From Sphingomonas gei (GTDB lineage: Bacteria; Pseudomonadota; Alphaproteobacteria; Sphingomonadales; Sphingomonadaceae), in NCBI RefSeq assembly GCF_004792685.1, contig NZ_SRXT01000007.1:124001-188000 (forward strand): 64,000 nucleotides of DNA, in the 5' to 3' direction. Position numbers and translations under genes: made by a program. Below the pieces are notes generated by a model, which saw only the letters and a program-made list of their open reading frames with translations, was not told where the DNA came from and searched no databases. This document shows positions 36,980 to 44,815 of this stretch, one piece after another (positions within the stretch are counted from its first letter, which is position 1; every line of letters starts with the position of its first letter).

Positions 36980-37609
36980 ATGGAACCCGTTCGCCAAGTC
37001 GAAGGGCGTGCCTATCCCTGGGGCGCCAAGAATATCGACACCGACATCATCATCCCCGCCCACTGGCTCAAGACCACGACGCGCGAGGGGCTAGGGAAGG
37101 GTGCGTTCGAGACCGTCCGTGCGCAGCCGGGCAACATCTTCGACGATCCGCGCTATGCCGGCGCGCCGGTGCTGATCGCCGGCGACAATTTCGGCTGCGG
37201 GTCGAGCCGCGAGCACGCCGCCTGGGCACTCGCCGACATGGGCGTCAAAGCGGTGATCGCGCCGAGCTTCTCGGACATTTTCTCGGGGAATGCGTTCAAA
37301 AACGGGATCGTCGCCGTCGTCCTGCCGCAGGACGCGATCGACCGGCTGGTCGAAGTCGCACGCGACAATGAAATCACCGTCGACCTCGAGACGATGACCG
37401 TCACCACCCCTTTTCAGGACCGCTTCGCCTTCGAACTCGACGCCTTCCGCCGGCAATGCCTGCTGGAGGGGCTGGACGAGATCGGCATGACACTGGCAAA
37501 AGATACCGAGATTTCGAAATACGAATCCGGTGTCGCCATGTCGCGGCCGTGGATCGCAGTGGGAGCGGGCAATGAAGGCACTCTTGTCACAGGCGCCGGG
37601 CGGACCTGA
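36980..37609 (+). CDS. leuD: 3-isopropylmalate dehydratase small subunit
   Basis: Partner of LeuC; 209 residues. The swivelling-domain signatures IDTDIIIPAHWLKT and DNFGCGSSREHAAWAL are clear. GGAG lies 10 bases before the ATG at 36980, which is preferred over the open frame from 36896. The 3' end overlaps the following oxidoreductase gene by 38 bases in another frame. Confidence 0.97.
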   Translation: MEPVRQVEGRAYPWGAKNIDTDIIIPAHWLKTTTREGLGKGAFETVRAQPGNIFDDPRYAGAPVLIAGDNFGCGSSREHAAWALADMGVKAVIAPSFSDIFSGNAFKNGIVAVVLPQDAIDRLVEVARDNEITVDLETMTVTTPFQDRFAFELDAFRRQCLLEGLDEIGMTLAKDTEISKYESGVAMSRPWIAVGAGNEGTLVTGAGRT

Positions 37610-38567
37610 AACTCTAAGCGTTTCCGACCTGCCGGATCCCGCACCCGGCAAGGGCCAGGTGCTGGTCGCAGTGCGTGCCTGCGCGATCAACTATCCCGAC
37701 GTGCTGATCATCGAGGACAAATATCAGTTCAAGCCGCCGCGCCCGTTCGCCCCGGGCGGCGAGATCGCCGGATTGGTCGAGGCGGTGGGCGAGGGCGTGA
37801 GCCAGTTCGCGGTCGGCGACCGCGTCTTGGGCGTGATCGGCCATGGCGGGCTCGCGGAGAAAGTCGCCGTCGATGCCGCGCGGCTCTATCCGCTCCCCGA
37901 AGGCCGCAGCTTCGAGGAAGGCGCGGCGCTGCTGCTGACCTATGCGACGACGATCCACGCCTTGCTCGACCGCGGGCATTTGAAAGCCGGGCAGACCCTG
38001 CTCGTCCTCGGCGCCGCGGGCGGCGTCGGCCTTTCTGCGATCGAGCTTGGCAAGGCGTTCGGCGCGCGCGTCGTCGCGGCGGTCTCCTCGGACGAAAAAG
38101 CCGAGGCGGCGCGATCCGCAGGTGCCGACGAGACGCTCGTCTATCCGCGCGCACCGTTCGACAAGGCGCAGTCGAAGGCGCTGGCCGAGGCGTTCAAGGC
38201 GGCGGTCGGCCCCAAAGGCGCCGATGCGATCTACGATCCGGTCGGCGGCGATTATGCCGAGCCGGCGTTGCGCGCGATCGGGTGGGAGGGGCGCTATCTG
38301 GTGGTCGGCTTCCCTGCGGGCATCCCGAAGCTGCCGCTCAACCTGACGCTCCTCAAGAGCTGCGACGTCTGCGGGGTGTTCTGGGGTGCCTTCGCGGCGC
38401 GCGATCCGCAGGCCAACCAGGCGCATGTCGAGCATCTGTTCCGGCTGTGGGAGGAGGGCCGGATTTCGCCGCGGGTGACCGAGACCTTCGCGCTGGCGGA
38501 CGGCGGCAAGGCGATCGCCAGGATGGCGGCGCGGCAGGCGATCGGGAAACTGGTGGTGACGCCCTAA
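37572..38567 (+). CDS. NADPH:quinone oxidoreductase family protein
   Basis: A 331-residue zinc-free medium-chain dehydrogenase of the quinone oxidoreductase group. It opens MKALLSQAPGGPETLSV, has the NADPH-binding loop LGAAGGVGLSAIE and ends with KAIARMAARQAIGKLVV. The catalytic and structural zinc cysteines of alcohol dehydrogenases are absent. It overlaps leuD by 38 bases with GGGAG before its ATG, so the two are likely coupled. Confidence 0.92.
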   Translation: MKALLSQAPGGPETLSVSDLPDPAPGKGQVLVAVRACAINYPDVLIIEDKYQFKPPRPFAPGGEIAGLVEAVGEGVSQFAVGDRVLGVIGHGGLAEKVAVDAARLYPLPEGRSFEEGAALLLTYATTIHALLDRGHLKAGQTLLVLGAAGGVGLSAIELGKAFGARVVAAVSSDEKAEAARSAGADETLVYPRAPFDKAQSKALAEAFKAAVGPKGADAIYDPVGGDYAEPALRAIGWEGRYLVVGFPAGIPKLPLNLTLLKSCDVCGVFWGAFAARDPQANQAHVEHLFRLWEEGRISPRVTETFALADGGKAIARMAARQAIGKLVVTP

Positions 38568-38570
38568 AAG

Positions 38571-38697
38571 TCCTCCCTCGCGAAGCGGGGGAGGGGGACC
38601 ACGAAGTGGTGGAGGGGGCCTCTCCGCGGGCGTGTCGCTTGCGGCTAAGCCCCCTCCGTCGCCTTCGGCGCCACCTCCCCCGCTGCGCGAGGGAGGA
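38571..38697. repeat. Long intergenic inverted repeat
   Basis: Arms starting TCCTCCCTCGCGAAGCGGGG (38571) and ending CGCTGCGCGAGGGAGGA (38697) are inverted copies, each containing a smaller hairpin (CCACGAAGTGG on the left, CGCCTTCGGCG on the right). The element fills the gap between the oxidoreductase gene and the ATPase inhibitor gene. Confidence 0.85.
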
Positions 38698-38767
38698 TCG
38701 AGGTTGTTGCCTTGCTTCTCCTCCCCTCCTATCTCGGCGGAAACCGAACCCAAAAGGCGAGCAGCAC

Positions 38768-39091
38768 ATGACCACTTTCGACGATCGCGAACGCGGGTTC
38801 GAGGCGAAGTTCGCCCATGACGAGGACATCGCCTTCCGCATCGCCGCGCGGCGCAACCGGCTGCTCGGCCAATGGGCCGCCGCCAAGATGAAGCTGACCC
38901 CCGAAGAGACCGATGCCTATGCCAAGGCCGTGGTCCAGGCCGATTTCGAGGAAGCCGGCGATGAGGACGTCATCCGCAAGCTGCTCGGCGACCTGCTCGC
39001 CGCCGGGGTGGAGGTCGACGACGCGACGATCCGCAGCGCGATCCAGGAGCAGACGATCGAAGCACGCCGCCAGCTGATGGAATCCAAATAG
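38768..39091 (+). CDS. F1-ATPase inhibitor zeta subunit (DUF1476)
   Basis: A 107-residue helical protein of DUF1476. In alphaproteobacteria this is the zeta subunit that binds the F1 part of ATP synthase and blocks ATP hydrolysis. The opening TTFDDRERGFEAKFAHDED and the block RNRLLGQWAAAKM are family signatures. The frame is open far upstream, but the ATG at 38768 gives the family length. It is followed without a gap by bolA and then grxD. Confidence 0.94.
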   Translation: MTTFDDRERGFEAKFAHDEDIAFRIAARRNRLLGQWAAAKMKLTPEETDAYAKAVVQADFEEAGDEDVIRKLLGDLLAAGVEVDDATIRSAIQEQTIEARRQLMESK

Positions 39092-39331
39092 ATGGCGATG
39101 GCCGCAGCCGAGATCGAGGAGCTGATCCGCGCCGGCATCCCCGATGCCCGCATCGAGATCACCGACCTGGCCGGCGACGGCGACCACTATGCAGCGCGCG
39201 TCGTCGCCCCCATGTTCAAGGGGATGCCGCGGGTGCGCCAGCACCAGGCGGTTTACGCAGCGCTAGGCGGACGCATGGGCGGCGTGCTCCACGCGCTCCA
39301 GCTGACCACCGAAGCGCCGGCCGAGGAGTAG
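39092..39331 (+). CDS. bolA: BolA family protein
   Basis: A 79-residue BolA/IbaG-type protein with the conserved region RVRQHQAVYAALGG, where the histidine takes part in [2Fe-2S] binding with a monothiol glutaredoxin. The gene begins on the base after the previous stop and is followed six bases later by that glutaredoxin, the classical BolA-Grx pair of iron-sulfur handling. An alternative start is the third codon. Confidence 0.93.
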   Translation: MAMAAAEIEELIRAGIPDARIEITDLAGDGDHYAARVVAPMFKGMPRVRQHQAVYAALGGRMGGVLHALQLTTEAPAEE

Positions 39332-39337
39332 AGTGAA

Positions 39338-39670
39338 ATGACCGACGACGTTCAGGCGCGCATCCAGGGTATCGTGGATGCCAATCCCGTTCTGCTCTTC
39401 ATGAAGGGCAGCCCGCTTTTCCCGCAATGCGGCTTTTCGAGCCGCGCGATCGCGATCCTCACCCATCTAGGCGTCGAGTTCGAAAGCGTCGATGTCCTCC
39501 AGGACCAGGGCGTCCGTCAGGGCATCAAGGCCTTTTCCGACTGGCCGACGATCCCGCAGCTCTATGTGAAGGGCGAATTCGTCGGCGGATCGGACATCAT
39601 GATGGAGATGTACGAGAGCGGCGAACTCGCGCAATTGCTGGCCGACAAGGGCGTGACGGCCTCTGCCTGA
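39338..39670 (+). CDS. grxD: Monothiol glutaredoxin, Grx4 type
   Basis: A 110-residue CGFS-type glutaredoxin (Cys31 in PQCGFSSRA) with the GSH-binding blocks WPTIPQLYVKGEF and GGSDIMMEMYESGEL. Such proteins carry and transfer [2Fe-2S] clusters, often with BolA, whose gene is immediately upstream. GAG-rich sequence precedes the ATG. Confidence 0.96.
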   Translation: MTDDVQARIQGIVDANPVLLFMKGSPLFPQCGFSSRAIAILTHLGVEFESVDVLQDQGVRQGIKAFSDWPTIPQLYVKGEFVGGSDIMMEMYESGELAQLLADKGVTASA

Positions 39671-39680
39671 CCTTCCTCTT

Positions 39681-39818
39681 CCCCTCCCTGCAAGGGAGGG
39701 GCTAGGGGTGGGTTAGAAAAGGTCGGGCTCGACTCCCGGCCTTTTCCTTATGTCCACCATCTCGTTGGGCTCGCTGCCGCTCGCACCCACCCCCAACCCC
39801 TCCCTTGCAGGGAGGGGA
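39681..39818. repeat. Paired-hairpin intergenic repeat (GGGAGGGG family), copy 2
   Basis: Hairpins CCCCTCCCTGCAAGGGAGGGG (broken as CCCCTCCCT/AGGGAGGGG, 39681-39701) and its partner near 39798-39816 flank a central part, with GGGGTGGGT and ACCCACCCC inside. It is closely similar to the element at 10353-10494 and also follows the end of a gene. Confidence 0.8.
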
Positions 39819-39870
39819 GTTCCTCAGTGTCGTTGCGAATCGCAATCATCGATGTAAGGGAACCCGGGTC

Positions 39871-39914
39871 GGGTGGGTCGACGCGAGACCGGTAAGTAAG
39901 CGGTCGACCCACCC
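39871..39914. repeat. Perfect 12-bp inverted repeat
   Basis: GGGTGGGTCGAC at 39871-39882 and GTCGACCCACCC at 39903-39914 with a 20-base loop. There is no T tract, so it is not a standard terminator. Its role is unknown. Confidence 0.7.
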
Positions 39915-40105
39915 TGGAATGAAGCGTCGAAACGCTCGGGTGCCTGATACGGTGCATTCGCCGTGCCACTTCGCGCGAACCCCCGAATCTCAACCGCTTC
40001 GTTGGTTAACGTTGGTTCCGCGCCTATCCCCGGTGTAAGCCAATCCGACACTTCGGCGGCAAGCGGTGCTGACGCATCGAAACCGTTCATCGGCCATTCA
40101 GCCTA

Positions 40106-40144
40106 TTGACTACAGACGTAATCGTGGCGATTACAGCCGTAGTC
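40106..40144 (+). promoter_or_regulatory. blaI promoter with two BlaI/MecI-type operators
   Basis: GACTACAGACGTAATC at 40108-40123 and GATTACAGCCGTAGTC at 40129-40144 are two imperfect dyads, with five bases between them, that are also inverse to each other. They share TACA/GTA cores with BlaI/MecI operators. A -35-like TTGACT (40106-40111) and a -10-like GATTAC (40129-40134), 17 bases apart, overlap them. The blaI ATG follows at 40159. Confidence 0.75.
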
Positions 40145-40158
40145 AGTACGAGGGACCC

Positions 40159-40527
40159 ATGACCGAGCGGATCAGCGAAGCCGAGCAGGCAGTGATGGAA
40201 GTGCTCTGGGAAGAGTCGCCGCTCACTGCGCAGGAAGTCGCCGAGCGGGTTCCCGCCGAGCGCGACTGGAGCGCCAACACCGTCAAGACCCTGCTCGGCC
40301 GGCTGCTCGCCAAGAGCATCATCGGGCATGAGGAAGACGGCCGCCGCTATCGCTACCGCCCGCTGGTCGAGCGCGCGGACTATGTCGTCGGTGAATCGCG
40401 CCGCTTCATGGACCGGCTGTTCGGCGGCAAGCTCACGCCTTTGGTCGCGCACCTCGCCGAGCGCGATGCGATCACCGACCAGGACATCGCCGAGATCGAA
40501 GCGCTGCTGAAGGAGCTGAAGTCATGA
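40159..40527 (+). CDS. BlaI/MecI/CopY family repressor
   Basis: A 122-residue winged-helix repressor: ISEAEQAVMEVLWEESPLTA starts the DNA-binding domain, WSANTVKTLLGRLLAK is the recognition helix, and the C-terminal helices dimerise. In BlaI/MecI systems the repressor is cleaved when a partner M56 peptidase is activated. That partner gene overlaps here by four bases (ATGA). The operators at 40106-40144 point to autoregulation. Confidence 0.94.
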   Translation: MTERISEAEQAVMEVLWEESPLTAQEVAERVPAERDWSANTVKTLLGRLLAKSIIGHEEDGRRYRYRPLVERADYVVGESRRFMDRLFGGKLTPLVAHLAERDAITDQDIAEIEALLKELKS

Positions 40528-42032
40528 TCGGCTGGGCACTCGAAACCTTCGTCGCCACCACTTTGCTGATGCTGCTCGTGCTCGCGCTCCGCGGACCCGT
40601 GCGCAAGTCGTTCGGGCCACACATGGCCTATGCCCTGTGGCTGCTGCCCGTGGCGCGGCTGCTGCTGCCACCGCTTCCCGAGAGCTGGCGCGAGCAGGCG
40701 GTGGCGCCGGTCGCCGCGGCAAGCGACATCGTCGCGGTCTATTTCGTCGAGCCGCTGGGCGCGGCGCCTTCCGCCGGGGCGGAGGGGAGCTTCGGCTTGT
40801 GGATGGTGATCCTGCTCGTCTGGGCGCTCGGCGCGGCGGCGTTCCTCGGCTACCATCTGGTCGCGCACGGCCGCTTCACCGCCAATCTGCTCCGCCGCGC
40901 CCGCGTCGACCGCACCGTCGCCCAGGGCAAAGTCCGGGTGATCGAGACCGACGCCGCGCACGGTCCCTTGGCCTTCGGGGTGTTCCGCAAATATGTCGCG
41001 TTTCCGCGCGACTTCTCCGAGCGGTATGACGAGCAGGAGCGCGATCTCGCGCTCGCGCATGAGCTCGGCCACCACGTCCGCGGAGACTTGATCGCCAATT
41101 GGGTGGCGCTGTTCGTCCTCGCGCTCCACTGGTTCAATCCGATCGCGTGGCGGGCGTTCCGCGCCTTCCGCGCCGATCAGGAAATGGCCTGCGACGCCCT
41201 GGTGCTCGCTGGCCGCGCCCAGGCACTGCGCCATGCCTATGGCCGTGCGATCGTCAAGTCCGCGCATGGGGGTGCGGTCTCGGCGGCATGTCACTTGCAC
41301 ACGATCAACGAAGTCAAAGGGAGGTTACGCATGCTTTCGAAGACCCGGCCATTTTCCCCCACCCGCGCCGCCGCGGGATTGATCGGGGTCGGCGCGCTGT
41401 CGGTCGCCGCGCTCGGGCTCACCGCCTCGGGAACGCAGGCCGCGGAGACGCTCAAGAACAAGGTCGAAACCGTCACCGGCGTCGATCTCGGCCAGGATAT
41501 GCCCGCGCCGCCGGCGCCTGCCGAAGCGCCCGCCGCGGCCGAGGCTCCCGAGCCGCCGGAAGCGCCGGAGGCGCCCGCAATCGTAGAGGGGCCGCAGAAG
41601 GTCCATGTTCATCGCTTCTCGGTCGACGACAAGGGCAAGGACGGCAAGAAGATCCGCAAGATGGTCATCGTCCGTACCGATGGCAGCAAGGACGAGATCG
41701 TGATGCCCGATATGGACGCGATCCGCATCTCGATGCCCGAGATCCGCGACGGCAAATGCGGCAAGGGCGGTCCCAACGTCGAGCATCGCGCGGAGGGCGA
41801 CAAGAAGATCATGATCATCTGCACCGACCGGATCGAGATGGCGGCGGAAGGCGCCGCGCAGATGGCGATGCGCCACAAGGCGATGGGTCTGGAAAGCGCC
41901 CGGATGGGGCTGCGCATGGCGCGCCGCTCGGTCGAGGCCGAGACCGACCTGTCGGCGGATGAGCGCGCCAAGGCGCTCAAGGGCATCGACGAGGCGATGG
42001 CCGAACTCGCCAAGGAGCGCGACGAGGATTGA
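40524..42032 (+). CDS. M56 family metallopeptidase (BlaR1-like) without penicillin sensor
   Basis: A 502-residue membrane peptidase. Membrane segments lie near 5-22, 92-112 and 192-206, and the zinc site is HELGH at 179-183 with the third ligand Glu220 (DQEMACD). A further hydrophobic segment near 288-306 leads to a long Pro/Ala/Glu-rich linker and a Lys/Asp/Met-rich tail (about 320-502). BlaR1 and MecR1 have a penicillin-binding sensor at the C-terminus; none is seen here, so the signal is unknown. It is coupled to the repressor gene. Confidence 0.9.
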   Translation: MIGWALETFVATTLLMLLVLALRGPVRKSFGPHMAYALWLLPVARLLLPPLPESWREQAVAPVAAASDIVAVYFVEPLGAAPSAGAEGSFGLWMVILLVWALGAAAFLGYHLVAHGRFTANLLRRARVDRTVAQGKVRVIETDAAHGPLAFGVFRKYVAFPRDFSERYDEQERDLALAHELGHHVRGDLIANWVALFVLALHWFNPIAWRAFRAFRADQEMACDALVLAGRAQALRHAYGRAIVKSAHGGAVSAACHLHTINEVKGRLRMLSKTRPFSPTRAAAGLIGVGALSVAALGLTASGTQAAETLKNKVETVTGVDLGQDMPAPPAPAEAPAAAEAPEPPEAPEAPAIVEGPQKVHVHRFSVDDKGKDGKKIRKMVIVRTDGSKDEIVMPDMDAIRISMPEIRDGKCGKGGPNVEHRAEGDKKIMIICTDRIEMAAEGAAQMAMRHKAMGLESARMGLRMARRSVEAETDLSADERAKALKGIDEAMAELAKERDED

Positions 42033-42078
42033 CGAGAGGGGAGGGGCGTCCGCAAGCCCCGCGGACACCCTTCACGAC

Positions 42079-42120
42079 GGGGCCGGCTGAACTCCTTCGC
42101 AGCCGGCCCCGTTTAATTTT
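42079..42120 (+). terminator. Rho-independent terminator of the blaI-M56 operon
   Basis: GGGGCCGGCTG (42079-42089) and CAGCCGGCCCC (42100-42110) form a perfect 11-bp stem followed by GTTTAATTTT. It lies 47 bp after the M56 peptidase stop. Confidence 0.9.
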
Positions 42121-42127
42121 CTCTTGT

Positions 42128-42149
42128 TCCCCTCCCGCAAGGGAGGGGA
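42128..42149. repeat. Single GGGAGGGG-family hairpin
   Basis: TCCCCTCCC-GCAA-GGGAGGGGA is one half of the paired-hairpin element seen at 10353 and 39681, here without the second hairpin. It is located just after the terminator. Confidence 0.7.
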
Positions 42150-42194
42150 GTAGAAGGGGTTGCACCGCACCCTTCCACCCGCCACATCCCCAGC

Positions 42195-43052
42195 ATGATC
42201 GAGGCTCCCACTGGCATTGCGGTTGCGGTCGAGCCGTTGGTCACGCGCGTTCTCGCGCCCAACCCTTCGCCGTTCACTTATACCGGTACCCAGACCTATC
42301 TGGTCGGCACTACCGAGATCGCGGTGATCGACCCGGGCCCCGATGAGAGCGTGCACCTGGAAGCCTTGCTCGCTGCAATTGCCGGCCGCCCGGTCGTCGC
42401 GATCCTCTGCACCCACACCCACCGCGATCACAGCCCCGCCGCGGCACCGCTCAGGGCCGCCACGGGCGCTCCGATCATCGGCTGCGCCCCGCTCACGCTG
42501 GATGACGCCGGCCCGCGCGCCGACGCCGCCTTCGACACCAATTATGCCCCCGATCGCGTGCTCGCCGACGGCGAGAGCGTCACCGGGCCGGACTGGACGC
42601 TCACTGCAATCGCCACGCCCGGGCACACGTCGAACCATCTCGCCTTCGCGCTGCCCGAGGCCGGCGCGCTGTTCACCGGCGACCATGTCATGGGCTGGTC
42701 GACCACCGTGGTGGCACCCCCGGACGGCGACATGGCTGCGTATATGGCGAGCCTCGACAAGCTCATGGCGCGCGACGACCGCATCTATTACCCCGCGCAT
42801 GGCGATCCGATCGAGCGCCCGCAGCGCTTCGTCCGTGGACTGATGGGCCACCGCAAGCAGCGTGAAGGCCAGATCCTCCGCCTGCTGCGCGAGGAGATCG
42901 GCGCGGTCCCGGCGATGGTCGAGCGCATGTATGTCGGGCTCGATCCGCGGCTGACGGGTGCCGCCGGCCGCTCGGTGCTCGCGCATCTGCTCGATCTGCG
43001 CGCGCGTGGTCTCGTCCAGGGGGAGGGCGAAGCGTGGAAGCTGGCGGCTTGA
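42195..43052 (+). CDS. MBL fold metallo-hydrolase (LACTB2-like)
   Basis: A 285-residue metallo-beta-lactamase-fold hydrolase. The metal site HTHRDH is at 74-79, with downstream histidines in TPGHTSNHL, GDHVMGW and PAHGDPI. A C-terminal winged-helix-like tail (VERMYVGLDPRL) is as in the LACTB2 group, whose known member is an RNA endonuclease. The next gene starts within the stop (TGATG). The substrate is unproven. Confidence 0.9.
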   Translation: MIEAPTGIAVAVEPLVTRVLAPNPSPFTYTGTQTYLVGTTEIAVIDPGPDESVHLEALLAAIAGRPVVAILCTHTHRDHSPAAAPLRAATGAPIIGCAPLTLDDAGPRADAAFDTNYAPDRVLADGESVTGPDWTLTAIATPGHTSNHLAFALPEAGALFTGDHVMGWSTTVVAPPDGDMAAYMASLDKLMARDDRIYYPAHGDPIERPQRFVRGLMGHRKQREGQILRLLREEIGAVPAMVERMYVGLDPRLTGAAGRSVLAHLLDLRARGLVQGEGEAWKLAA

Positions 43053-43732
43053 TGCGCTGGGGCTGCCTGAAGTTCGCCGCGCTGGTCACCGTGCTGGTCC
43101 TGGCGATCGGCGGCGGTTTCTGGTTCCTCGGCGACACGATGAAGGGTCAGTTCCGCGGCCCCGACCCGGTCACCGTCGCGCAGGCGAGCCTGCAGGGGCT
43201 GCGCGAGCAGAACCGGCTCTCCACCTTCGCCGCGCGCTATGTCGCGGTCGTCACGTCGAAGCAGAGCCGCCTCGGCATGACCGCGGAGAAGACGCTGATC
43301 ATGCCCGGCATGGTCCGCTATGAAGTCGACCTGGCCAAGCTCCAGCAGAAGAACCTCGCCTGGGACGCGGCCGACAAGCGGCTCACCATCCTGCTCCCGC
43401 CGCTCGAAGTGATCGGCCCCGATGTCGATCTCGACGGCATCCGCGAATATTCGCAGGGCGGGCTGCTGATGCGCTTCACCGATGTCGAGAAGCAGCTCGA
43501 CGCCGCCAACCGCAAGTCCGGCCAGCAGGAATTGATCCGCCAGGCGCGCGGTCCGGTTCCCGTCAAGCTTGCCAAGGAAGCCACGCGCCGCGCGATCGAA
43601 CGCAGCTTTACGATGCCGCTCAAGGCCGCGGGGCTCGACGCGAAGGTGACGGTCTATTTCCCCGACGAGCGCCCCGGCGAGGACTGGGACCGCTCGCGCC
43701 GCCCCGAAGACGTCATCGCCAATCGCTTCTGA
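43052..43732 (+). CDS. DUF4230 family membrane-anchored protein
   Basis: A 226-residue protein with one N-terminal membrane segment (LKFAALVTVLVLAIGGGFWF) and an extracytoplasmic domain of DUF4230: LREQNRLSTFAARYVAVVTS, then VRYEVDLAKL. The family is widespread and uncharacterised. Its ATG overlaps the MBL stop, and a further in-frame GTG at 43034 exists. It probably belongs to one transcript with the MBL gene. Confidence 0.85.
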   Translation: MRWGCLKFAALVTVLVLAIGGGFWFLGDTMKGQFRGPDPVTVAQASLQGLREQNRLSTFAARYVAVVTSKQSRLGMTAEKTLIMPGMVRYEVDLAKLQQKNLAWDAADKRLTILLPPLEVIGPDVDLDGIREYSQGGLLMRFTDVEKQLDAANRKSGQQELIRQARGPVPVKLAKEATRRAIERSFTMPLKAAGLDAKVTVYFPDERPGEDWDRSRRPEDVIANRF

Positions 43733-43776
43733 CGGTTCCACTTGATCCGCGCCTGCCCACGGGCCATCTGCCCGGG

Positions 43777-44805
43777 ATGGACGCTAGAAACGGAACGGGC
43801 GCAAGCCTGACAGGGCTCGACCTTCGCGCCGAGATCGATCGGCTGCGCAAGGAGCGTAACGCGGTCATCCTCGCCCATTATTATCAGAAGCCCGAGCTCC
43901 AGGATCTGGCGGACTTCGTCGGCGACAGCCTCGATCTCTCGCGCAAGGCGGCCGAGACCGATGCCGACGTCATCGCATTCTGCGGCGTGCGTTTCATGGC
44001 CGAGACTGCCAAGATCCTGTCGCCCGACAAGATCGTCGTGCTCCCGGACATGAACGCCGGGTGCAGCCTCGAGGACAGCTGCCCGCCCGATCAGTTCGCC
44101 GCCTTCCGCGCACAGCATCCCGATCACATCGCGCTGACCTACATCAATTGCTCGGTCGAAGTGAAAGCGCTGAGCGACATCATCGTCACCAGCTCGAGCG
44201 CGGAGAAGATCCTCAGCCAGATCCCGCTCGACCAGAAGATCATCTTCGGCCCCGACCGCAATCTTGGCGGCTATCTCACCCGCACGCTGGGCCGCGAGAT
44301 GCTGCTCTGGCCGGGCGTGTGCATCGTCCACGAGGCGTTCTCGGAGACCGAGTTGCTCAAGCTCAAGGCGCAGCACCCCGGCGCGCCGATCGCCGCGCAC
44401 CCCGAATGCCCGCCGCACATCCTCGATCACGCCGATTATGTCGGCTCGACGCGGGGCATCCTCGATTTCGCCAAGAGCTTCCCCGGGCAGACGCTGATCG
44501 TCGCCACCGAGCCGCACATCATCCACCAGATGGAAAAGGCGCTGCCCGAGAAGCAGTTCATCGGTGCTCCGGGCGCCGACGGCAACTGCAACTGCAACAT
44601 CTGCCCGTACATGGCGCTCAACAACATGGAGAAGCTCTATCTCGCGCTACGCGACCTCAACCCGCGGATCGAGATCGAGGAAGGCATGCGGCTGAAGGCC
44701 AAGAAGAGCCTCGACCGGATGCTCGAAATGGCGAGCGCGACGGTGGGGCAGGGCGATCTCGGCCCCGTCCCGGTCGTCGGCGGCGATCCGAAGAAGGGCG
44801 ATTGA
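43777..44805 (+). CDS. nadA: Quinolinate synthase
   Basis: [4Fe-4S] enzyme condensing iminoaspartate with dihydroxyacetone phosphate to quinolinate in NAD synthesis. The 342-residue protein has AHYYQKPELQDLADFVGDSL and the three cluster cysteine regions NAGCSLEDSC, HPECPP and NCNCNICPYM. nadC is 3.6 kb downstream on the same strand with unrelated genes between; nadB is not in the window. Confidence 0.97.
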   Translation: MDARNGTGASLTGLDLRAEIDRLRKERNAVILAHYYQKPELQDLADFVGDSLDLSRKAAETDADVIAFCGVRFMAETAKILSPDKIVVLPDMNAGCSLEDSCPPDQFAAFRAQHPDHIALTYINCSVEVKALSDIIVTSSSAEKILSQIPLDQKIIFGPDRNLGGYLTRTLGREMLLWPGVCIVHEAFSETELLKLKAQHPGAPIAAHPECPPHILDHADYVGSTRGILDFAKSFPGQTLIVATEPHIIHQMEKALPEKQFIGAPGADGNCNCNICPYMALNNMEKLYLALRDLNPRIEIEEGMRLKAKKSLDRMLEMASATVGQGDLGPVPVVGGDPKKGD

Positions 44806-44815
44806 CGCCGGCGTG

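Larger units (their letters stand above)
39671..40158. other. 488-bp gap without a gene: repeats and operators
   Basis: Contains a GGGAGGGG-family element at 39681-39818, a perfect 12-bp inverted repeat at 39871-39914, and the blaI promoter with two operators at 40106-40144. A minus-strand open frame near 39824-40090 has no ribosome site and unlikely composition. Confidence 0.6.

Noticed and set aside
35234..37063. 609-codon open frame opposite leuC
   Set aside because: Antisense shadow of leuC, with no ribosome site and no recognisable protein features.
40159..42032. Beta-lactam resistance operon
   Set aside because: No beta-lactamase or altered PBP gene lies nearby and the peptidase lacks a penicillin-binding sensor.
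42128..42149. Second terminator of the blaI-M56 operon
   Set aside because: The hairpin belongs to the GGGAGGGG repeat family and has no T tract; the terminator at 42079 is sufficient.
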